Shown: positions 15,516-20,932 of the stretch, one piece after another | Layout of the letters: each line of letters opens with the position of its first letter | How positions within the stretch are numbered: position 1 is the first letter of the stretch | NCBI GenBank assembly: GCA_002339165.1 | Contig: DDJS01000086.1 | Coordinates: 1 to 20,932 of the forward strand | Direction: 5' to 3' | Source: Cellvibrionales bacterium UBA2618 | GTDB taxonomy: Bacteria; Pseudomonadota; Gammaproteobacteria; Pseudomonadales; Porticoccaceae | DNA: 20,932 nt | The notes under the pieces: model-generated | What the model was told of the DNA's origin: nothing | Seen by the model: the letters and a program-made list of their open reading frames with translations, nothing else | Database searches by the model: none | Program-made: the position numbers and the translations under genes

Positions 15516-17186
15516 ATGACAACCCCCGATAAACCGATCAACTTTATTCAACAGATAATCAATGCGGATATAGAAGCTGGACAGGTTGGGCGAGTGGTGA
15601 CACGCTTTCCGCCCGAACCCAACGGTTACTTGCATATCGGTCACGCCAAGGCGATTTGCGTCAACTTTGGCTTGGCGCAAGAATACGGAGGCCATTGCCA
15701 TTTACGTTTCGACGACACTAATCCAGAGAGCGAGAGCGAAGAGTTTGTTCAGGCGATTATCGAAGATGTTCGCTGGCTGGGGTTTCAATGGCATGGCGAC
15801 GTTCGCTATGCGTCGAGTTATTTTGTGCAGTTATACACCTGGGCGACCTATTTGGTGCAACAGAATCTTGCCTATGTGTGTGAATTGAACGCGCAGCAGA
15901 TGCGCGATTACCGCGGCACGCTGACCGAGGGGGGTAAAGACAGCCCCCATCGCGACCGTCCTGCCGAGGAGAGTTTGACCTTACTCGAGGAAATGAAGCA
16001 GGGCAGTATCGATGAGGGTCGGATGACGCTGCGAGCAAAAATTGATATGCAATCGCCGAACATCAATTTACGCGATCCAGTGCTCTACCGAGTGAAAAAG
16101 CTCGTTCATCATCGCACCGGTAGCGACTGGAATATATACCCGTCATATGATTTTGCTCACGGTCAAGAAGATGCAATTGAGGGCGTTACCCATTCCATTT
16201 GCACACTCGAATTTGCTGCCAACCGGCCGTTGTACAATTGGTTCATAGAGCAGCTGCCGGTTCCCTCGAAACCACGCCAGTACGAGTTTGGTCGCCTTAA
16301 AGTTAACTACATGGTGACCAGCAAACGCAAGTTAAAACTGCTCATCGACCAAGGGCATGTCGACGGTTGGGACGACCCCAGAATGCCAACGCTGTCAGGT
16401 ATGCGCCGTCGTGGCGTGACGCCCAGAGCAATTCGCAACTTCTGTGACAGTTTAGCGGTAGCCAAGACCGACGGCGTGGTCGATATAGGTCAATTGGAGC
16501 ATTTTATCCGCGACGATCTCAACCGCGATGCACGGCGTGCGATGTGTGTTCTCGATCCGATTAAGTTGCTCATAGCGAATTATCCAGCCGAAAAACATGA
16601 ATCTTTTAACGCGGCTGTTCATCCCAATCGCGAGGATATGGGGACTCGCGAACTGCATTTTAGCCGACATTTATGGATCGACCGCAGTGACTTTAGTGAA
16701 GACAGTTCACTCTCTCGAAAGAAGTATAAACGCTTGGTGCTAGGAGATTATGTACGGCTAAGAGGCGCCTACGTGGTGCGTGCCGACCAGGTGGTTAAGG
16801 ATCAGCAGGGTAACCTAGTGGAAATTCATGCCAGTCTGGTGCCCGACACAGTGGGAGCTAATCCGCCCGAAGGCTGTAAACCGAGAGGGGTGATACACTG
16901 GGTCTGTGCAGACCGCTCGATAGAGTGTACGGTGCATCGCTATGATCGGCTATTTAGTCAGCCACTAGCCAATTCGGCAGAGCAATCGTTCGCTGATTGC
17001 CTCAATCCACACTCGCTGGACGTAATTAAAAATTGTCAAGCTGAAGCAGCCTTGGCTGATGCCCGCGTCGGTGAGCACTATCAGTTCGAACGCGAGGGCT
17101 ACTTTTGTTTGGACAGTGGTGCTGGAACCGATGGCGAATTGGTATTTAACTGTACCATTGGGTTACGCGATACCTGGCAAAAATAA
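15516..17186 (+). CDS. glnS: Glutaminyl-tRNA synthetase
   Basis: GlnRS charges tRNA(Gln) with glutamine at the expense of ATP. This is a class I synthetase, 556 residues, matching E. coli length. The HIGH signature is at 40-43 within PPEPNGYLHIGHAK, and the KMSKS-equivalent loop is VTSKR at 267-271, at the same residue numbers as the E. coli VMSKR. The family-specific DDTNPESE block, YPSYDFAHGQEDAIEGVTHSICTLEF and the beta-barrel anticodon-binding C-terminal half are all visible. A TATAAT precedes it; the Shine-Dalgarno is poor. cysS follows after 44 bases, an order also known from Pseudomonas. The presence of GlnRS means this organism need not make Gln-tRNA by amidation. Confidence 0.97.
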   Translation: MTTPDKPINFIQQIINADIEAGQVGRVVTRFPPEPNGYLHIGHAKAICVNFGLAQEYGGHCHLRFDDTNPESESEEFVQAIIEDVRWLGFQWHGDVRYASSYFVQLYTWATYLVQQNLAYVCELNAQQMRDYRGTLTEGGKDSPHRDRPAEESLTLLEEMKQGSIDEGRMTLRAKIDMQSPNINLRDPVLYRVKKLVHHRTGSDWNIYPSYDFAHGQEDAIEGVTHSICTLEFAANRPLYNWFIEQLPVPSKPRQYEFGRLKVNYMVTSKRKLKLLIDQGHVDGWDDPRMPTLSGMRRRGVTPRAIRNFCDSLAVAKTDGVVDIGQLEHFIRDDLNRDARRAMCVLDPIKLLIANYPAEKHESFNAAVHPNREDMGTRELHFSRHLWIDRSDFSEDSSLSRKKYKRLVLGDYVRLRGAYVVRADQVVKDQQGNLVEIHASLVPDTVGANPPEGCKPRGVIHWVCADRSIECTVHRYDRLFSQPLANSAEQSFADCLNPHSLDVIKNCQAEAALADARVGEHYQFEREGYFCLDSGAGTDGELVFNCTIGLRDTWQK

Positions 17187-17230
17187 ATTTACCAATATGC
17201 AGAGCTAGGTTATTAATCTAGTCACGCTAA

Positions 17231-18619
17231 ATGAGTCCGTCGATGACACTGCATCTCTACAATTCCGCGACCCGGAGTAAACAACTCTTTGAGCCACAGA
17301 ATCCCGAGCGCATAACTATGTACGTTTGCGGGCCAACGGTTTACAACCGGGTGCACATAGGCAACGCGCGTCCGGCGGTGGTATTTGATACGCTCTTTAG
17401 ATTACTCAAAGATTGTTATCCTCGGGTAGACTACGCACGAAACATCACCGACATAGACGATAAAATCATGCATCTGGCTGATACCCGGGGTGAGGATATA
17501 AAACAGATCGCCCAGCATTATACCGAATACTATGCGGCAGATATGGCGGCATTGAACAATCTCACACCAACGCTCGTTCCGCTGGCGACCGAACACGTGC
17601 CGGAAATGCTCGATATGATCGCGCGTTTGATCGATAAGGGTTACGCGTACACGAGCGATGGGCACGTGTTGTTTTCGGTGCAGGCAATGGATAGCTATGG
17701 TGCTCTGTCAGGTCGTTCATTGGAGCATATGCTCGCCGGTGCGCGGGTTGAAGTTGCCGATTACAAGCGCTATGCGGGTGACTTTGTGCTCTGGAAACCG
17801 TCTATTGAGGATGAACCCGGCTGGCTAAGTCCCTGGGGGCGAGGGCGGCCTGGCTGGCACATAGAGTGCTCTGCCATGGCAGAAAAACATCTCGGTGTTA
17901 CTGTCGATATCCATGGAGGAGGACAGGATTTATTGTTTCCTCACCACGAAAATGAGAGCGCGCAGAGTTGCTGTGCGCACGATGGTAAGCCGCTCGCTCG
18001 GTATTGGATGCACAATGGTTTCATCAACATTGACGGCGAGAAAATGTCTAAATCGCTGGGCAATTTTAAGTTGGTAAGCGATTTGTTGACCCAGTATCCA
18101 GGCGAGGTTATTCGCTATGTGGTGCTCTCGGCACACTACCGTTCAGAACAAAACTTTCACATCGAATTACTCAATGCAGCGTGGCGTTCACTGGATAGTT
18201 TGTACGGTTTTTTACGCACTGCAAATGACATACATGCAGTTGCGGTAGACTTAAAGGCTGCCGCTGGATATCGGGCGTTATCGGACGATTTAAACACGCC
18301 CATAGCGCTCAGTGAACTGCACCGTTTGGCGCGCGATATGCAGCAGGCAACTGGGCAACGGCGACAGGAATTAAAATATGAGCTGTTGGGGGTCGCAGAA
18401 CTACTCGGTCTATTGCAACAAAACCCCGATGATTGGTTTACCCGTGCGCGCAGCGACGATGCAATGGCGGCGGACGAGATCGAGGCAGCCATCAGCGCAA
18501 GGCAATCTGCAAAGGCGTCTGGCGATTATGGCACTGCCGACGAAATACGAAAAAACCTCGAGACTCGCGGCGTCATCCTCGAAGATGGCAGGCAGGGCAC
18601 CCAATGGCGGCGAGCCTGA
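17231..18619 (+). CDS. cysS: Cysteinyl-tRNA synthetase
   Basis: CysRS charges tRNA(Cys) with cysteine, using an active-site zinc to recognise the thiol. The 462-residue class I enzyme has the HIGN version of the HIGH motif at 42-45 and KMSKS at 271-275. Its zinc ligands are Cys33, Cys213, His238 and Glu242, all offset by about four from E. coli numbering. That offset suggests the second ATG (17243, MTLHLYNS) may be the true start, but neither ATG has a clear Shine-Dalgarno, so I keep the longer form. It probably shares a transcript with glnS. It converges on the GlpD-like gene with a hairpin in the 17-base gap. Confidence 0.96.
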   Translation: MSPSMTLHLYNSATRSKQLFEPQNPERITMYVCGPTVYNRVHIGNARPAVVFDTLFRLLKDCYPRVDYARNITDIDDKIMHLADTRGEDIKQIAQHYTEYYAADMAALNNLTPTLVPLATEHVPEMLDMIARLIDKGYAYTSDGHVLFSVQAMDSYGALSGRSLEHMLAGARVEVADYKRYAGDFVLWKPSIEDEPGWLSPWGRGRPGWHIECSAMAEKHLGVTVDIHGGGQDLLFPHHENESAQSCCAHDGKPLARYWMHNGFINIDGEKMSKSLGNFKLVSDLLTQYPGEVIRYVVLSAHYRSEQNFHIELLNAAWRSLDSLYGFLRTANDIHAVAVDLKAAAGYRALSDDLNTPIALSELHRLARDMQQATGQRRQELKYELLGVAELLGLLQQNPDDWFTRARSDDAMAADEIEAAISARQSAKASGDYGTADEIRKNLETRGVILEDGRQGTQWRRA

Positions 18620-18620
18620 G

Positions 18621-18639
18621 TAGCCGACACTGTCGGTTA
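18621..18639. terminator. Hairpin between convergent cysS and GlpD-like gene
   Basis: On the plus strand TAGCCGAC-ACT-GTCGGTTA can pair over 8 bases (one G-U), with a perfect 5-base GC-rich core CCGAC/GTCGG. It exactly fills the gap between the two stop codons. There is no T run on either side, so it may be a weak or factor-assisted two-way stop, or only an inverted repeat. Confidence 0.35.
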
Positions 18640-19803
18640 AACGGAGATCGATGCCGAGCTGATGTAGGATCTTTCTGACACCTGCTCTGGGCCGCTATTT
18701 AATATCCCCATGATCGCGATAACCGCTTTTTCTGCGACCACTCGGTAGCTGCCAAATTGGGCGCCATACACGCTTAGGTAGCGCGCATTCTCGATGATCA
18801 GCAGGCGTCGTTCCCAAGCATTAGCCGCGCTTCGAGTCAGGGGTTTAACCTTTAAGCCAGACCAGGCGTCGCTCGGTGCATGCCGGAAGTGGGGGAAGTG
18901 GTAGCGCAGCGCATTCGTCAAATAGTCGACGTCGGCCATCGAGGTTTCCACGCGGTCCGGGCTACCAGAAAAAGCTCGTTCAGCGCCCCCAACGAGGGTT
19001 CCGCCGCGCCATGGAACAATCGCTATGCGGGACCCATCATCCGATCCGTCGACGTAGAATCGCCGTTCACTCAGCGGTTCACGAAATTCTATATAAGTAC
19101 TTTTAATCAATTCGGAACGCGGAAGTTGTCCAAGCGCGCCGATAGTTTGCTTGACTTGATCTCCCCACGCGCCGGCAGCATTGACCAAAAAACGGCAATC
19201 AAAAGCGCGTGAGCGCGAGCCTTTGGTTACCCGCACTTGATAGCCATCTTCGGTCGGTCGCGCACCGTCAAAGCTGACCGGGCAAAGCGCCATAGCACCA
19301 TGCTGCTTGGCAGACCGGAGTACTTCTTGCGTTAATTGGGCGTCCTCGGCCTGGGCGTCGTGCAAGGCAAATACAGCGCGTAAATTATGCTGATTTAAAC
19401 CGGTTAGATCGCGCCATTGATCCTCGGGAATACGCCGATGCCAAGGTAGATTTGTACCCGCAGACAGACAGTCGCGGAGTGCCAATTGCAGCGCGACACG
19501 CCAAGGTTTTTGTTGGCTATGCGAATAAATCGGTACATAAAACCAGTCCCCCTCAACTAAGTCGGGCGCTATTGAGAATAGGATTTCACGCTCTACAAGA
19601 CGCTCTCGTGCTTGGAGCAGAGACAGCGGAGCCATGTATTCTAACCCTGGGCCGACCAGCTTGCCTGACTTTGACGAGTTACCCGAGCCCCAACCACGCT
19701 TCTCGACAATAATGGTAGAGAGACCATTGATCGCCGCTGCCTGCGCTATTCCCGCACCAAGAATACCGCCGCCGACGACGCATAGATCAAAGTGCGTCGA
19801 CAT
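18637..19803 (-). CDS. Short GlpD-like FAD-dependent oxidoreductase
   Basis: This 388-residue flavoprotein is related to aerobic glycerol-3-phosphate dehydrogenase. The FAD-binding GGGILG (11-16) with Glu34 ends the first strand unit. A GlpD-like SSKSGKLVGPGLEYM region (43-57) follows, where GlpD has an HGGLRYLE-type block. Then come ERLVEREILFSIAPDLV, VNAAGAWGDQV and IVPWRGGTLVGGAE near 262-277, which resembles the GlpD PW-G-T-GTTD block. SGLKVKPL near 314-322 sits where GlpD has an AG-x-RPL block. It lacks the C-terminal domain of about 120 residues found in GlpD, and substrate-contact residues differ, so the substrate may not be glycerol 3-phosphate. It follows the phosphodiesterase gene by 47 bases on the same strand, which favours a glycerol-phosphate-like substrate. 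Start ATG; the Shine-Dalgarno is unclear. Confidence 0.75.
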   Translation of the reverse strand: MSTHFDLCVVGGGILGAGIAQAAAINGLSTIIVEKRGWGSGNSSKSGKLVGPGLEYMAPLSLLQARERLVEREILFSIAPDLVEGDWFYVPIYSHSQQKPWRVALQLALRDCLSAGTNLPWHRRIPEDQWRDLTGLNQHNLRAVFALHDAQAEDAQLTQEVLRSAKQHGAMALCPVSFDGARPTEDGYQVRVTKGSRSRAFDCRFLVNAAGAWGDQVKQTIGALGQLPRSELIKSTYIEFREPLSERRFYVDGSDDGSRIAIVPWRGGTLVGGAERAFSGSPDRVETSMADVDYLTNALRYHFPHFRHAPSDAWSGLKVKPLTRSAANAWERRLLIIENARYLSVYGAQFGSYRVVAEKAVIAIMGILNSGPEQVSERSYISSASISV

Positions 19804-19850
19804 GGTGGCACTGCTGTGCGGTGTTTAGATTCATGAATGGGTTCTCAACG

Positions 19851-20585
19851 CTAAAATGCGGTCAATAGTTTTCCGATATCAAAAGTTTCCACTAGGTCGG
19901 CCCCTGCGGCAATTAATGCTCTCGCCTCGCCAATATCGTCTACCTCATAAACGACTGTCCTCGATGCGATCTTGCCGAGCGCCGAGTATTCGGGCAGCAC
20001 CATTTTATCTATAAAAACATAGTCAGGAAGTATGCCCTTGATTTGCTGTCCCTGCAAATCCCTCCATTCATTTAGCACTACGCCGGTGCGCCGCCAGTTG
20101 GCCTGCGCAGCCAGCGCGATCAATGGGTAATCAGAGCTGATAATGACCAACTGCTTTTGTAACTGCAGGCGATACGGCTCTAAAGCATCGATCAACATGT
20201 GGCGGTCAAAACGAATTAGACTCGCGGTTTTGATTTCCAAAAACACACGCACTTCGGGGTAGCGAAACAGGATGTCATTGAGGATGTCGAGCTTAGCGAT
20301 TTTTTCGGTCTCGAATGCATCGCCGAATCGTTGTGATTCATTCGCTGGAAGTCGGGCTAACTCATCGGCCTTGTGATCCACAATCAGGCGATCGGCATTC
20401 TCAATGCCGCTAACCCTTCCCATACAGGCGTCGTGGTAGATGACGGTTTGGCAATCGGAACTAAACTGAATATCAATTTCAACAAACAATGCGCCGGCTT
20501 CGATCGCTGCGATAATCGCAGATCGGGTATTTTCTGGTGCCCGGGCACGGTAGCCACGATGCGCAACGAGTTGGTCGGCGCGCAT
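19851..20585 (-). CDS. Glycerophosphodiester phosphodiesterase, cytoplasmic UgpQ type
   Basis: This enzyme hydrolyses glycerophosphodiesters, from phospholipid breakdown, to glycerol 3-phosphate and the alcohol headgroup. The 244-residue GDPD TIM barrel shows AHRGYRARAPENT (catalytic His9, Arg10, Glu18), VEIDIQ (Glu36, Asp38) and YHDACMGR (His51), the metal and acid-base residues of the family. Further blocks include VRVFLEIKT near 123-131 and a C-terminal GADLVETFDIGKLL. No signal peptide is present, which points to a cytoplasmic enzyme like UgpQ rather than periplasmic GlpQ. It is the first gene of a leftward pair with the GlpD-like flavoprotein and is divergent from a crotonase gene. A weak AGG site precedes the ATG. 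Confidence 0.92.
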   Translation of the reverse strand: MRADQLVAHRGYRARAPENTRSAIIAAIEAGALFVEIDIQFSSDCQTVIYHDACMGRVSGIENADRLIVDHKADELARLPANESQRFGDAFETEKIAKLDILNDILFRYPEVRVFLEIKTASLIRFDRHMLIDALEPYRLQLQKQLVIISSDYPLIALAAQANWRRTGVVLNEWRDLQGQQIKGILPDYVFIDKMVLPEYSALGKIASRTVVYEVDDIGEARALIAAGADLVETFDIGKLLTAF

Positions 20586-20642
20586 ACCTAAACCACACTG
20601 GTCGGCGGGTGACTAAATCCGCTGCGATCGACTAAAACTGCT

Positions 20643-20932
20643 ATGCTTACAGCCTCCATTGTTGAGCATACCCCAATGCCTTTAGTGCTATTTGAAATTC
20701 GTAATCATATTGCCCTGATCACTTTAAACAATCCACAAAAAAGAAACATGTTGACGCTCGAAGTCTGCGATCAGATCACCGCATGTGTTGCGCAGGCAGA
20801 GGCCCATCCCGATGTAAAAGCGCTAATAGTCACTGGCGCTGGGAGTGCCTTTTGTGCCGGTGGGCAACTTTCGGACATTCGTCCGAACTCTAAAATACTG
20901 AACCGCATTTACAGTGGTTTTTTGAGTATTGC
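20643..20932 (+). CDS. Enoyl-CoA hydratase/isomerase (crotonase) family protein, 3' end beyond window
   Basis: An open frame from ATG 20643 runs off the window edge after 96 codons. It shows the crotonase N-terminal pattern: IALITLNNPQKRNMLTLEVCDQI, then ALIVTGAGSAFCAGGQLSDI, whose CAGGQL is the oxyanion-hole motif that stabilises CoA thioester enolates. The second half with the catalytic Glu residues is not visible, so whether it is a hydratase, isomerase or hydrolase cannot be said. A second ATG at 20676 (MPLVLFEI) is an equally credible start; neither has a good Shine-Dalgarno. It is divergent from the phosphodiesterase with a 57-base gap. Confidence 0.85.
   Translation, partial: MLTASIVEHTPMPLVLFEIRNHIALITLNNPQKRNMLTLEVCDQITACVAQAEAHPDVKALIVTGAGSAFCAGGQLSDIRPNSKILNRIYSGFLSI

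Noticed and set aside
1..20932. tRNA, rRNA, CRISPR array, insertion sequence or attachment site
   Set aside because: No cloverleaf, repeat-spacer pattern, transposase or integrase was seen on either strand by eye; gaps between genes are all short.

Overview
The window reads as an ordinary stretch of a gammaproteobacterial chromosome. The genes are densely packed and of uniform character, and I see no insertion sequence, prophage, CRISPR array, rRNA or tRNA gene. Several pieces of gene order support the assignment. lpxH-ppiB-glnS-cysS matches what is known from Pseudomonas, yccA-tusE matches Enterobacteria, and the addB-like/addA-like 'probable DNA repair protein' pair is a gammaproteobacterial family. 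A marine or otherwise free-living relative of the Pseudomonadales/Cellvibrionales is my best guess, but species is not recoverable from the sequence alone. No gap between genes exceeds about 240 bases.

Left part (1-2821): cmoM (wobble uridine methylation in tRNA) runs rightward. A membrane-anchored J-domain protein and the shikimate-pathway entry enzyme DAHP synthase run leftward. Left-centre (2822-10859): a leftward two-gene operon encodes an AddB-like nuclease and an AddA-like helicase-nuclease that overlap by 14 bases. It is divergent from rmuC and a DUF2489 membrane protein, which overlap as ATGA. This is a DNA break repair/recombination block. Centre (10824-12530): trmA runs leftward from a TTG start, its 3' end overlapping DUF2489. 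It is divergent from a secreted DUF4399 protein (GTG start), with a conspicuous inverted repeat in the shared promoter region.

Right-centre (12531-15273): five leftward genes, ppiB-lpxH-yccA-tusE-phhB, with gaps of 51 bases or less, probably form one or two operons. A hairpin with a T run, lying inside the 3' end of the convergent DUF4399 gene, is a plausible terminator for them. Right (15516-18619): glnS and cysS run rightward as a likely operon. Far right (18637-20932): a leftward pair made of a glycerophosphodiester phosphodiesterase and a short GlpD-like flavoprotein looks like a small lipid headgroup salvage cassette. It is divergent from an enoyl-CoA hydratase family gene cut by the window edge.

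Taken together, the genes serve tRNA decoding (cmoM, trmA, tusE, glnS, cysS), DNA repair (addA/addB-like, rmuC), envelope lipid (lpxH), folding (ppiB, J-domain protein) and aromatic/pterin metabolism (DAHP synthase, phhB). I did not find a convincing undescribed system. The points most worth a second look are the divergent GlpD-like protein beside the phosphodiesterase, the AddB-like protein that appears to lack iron-sulfur ligands, the operator-like repeat at 12006-12029, and the short C-terminal J domain on a membrane protein.
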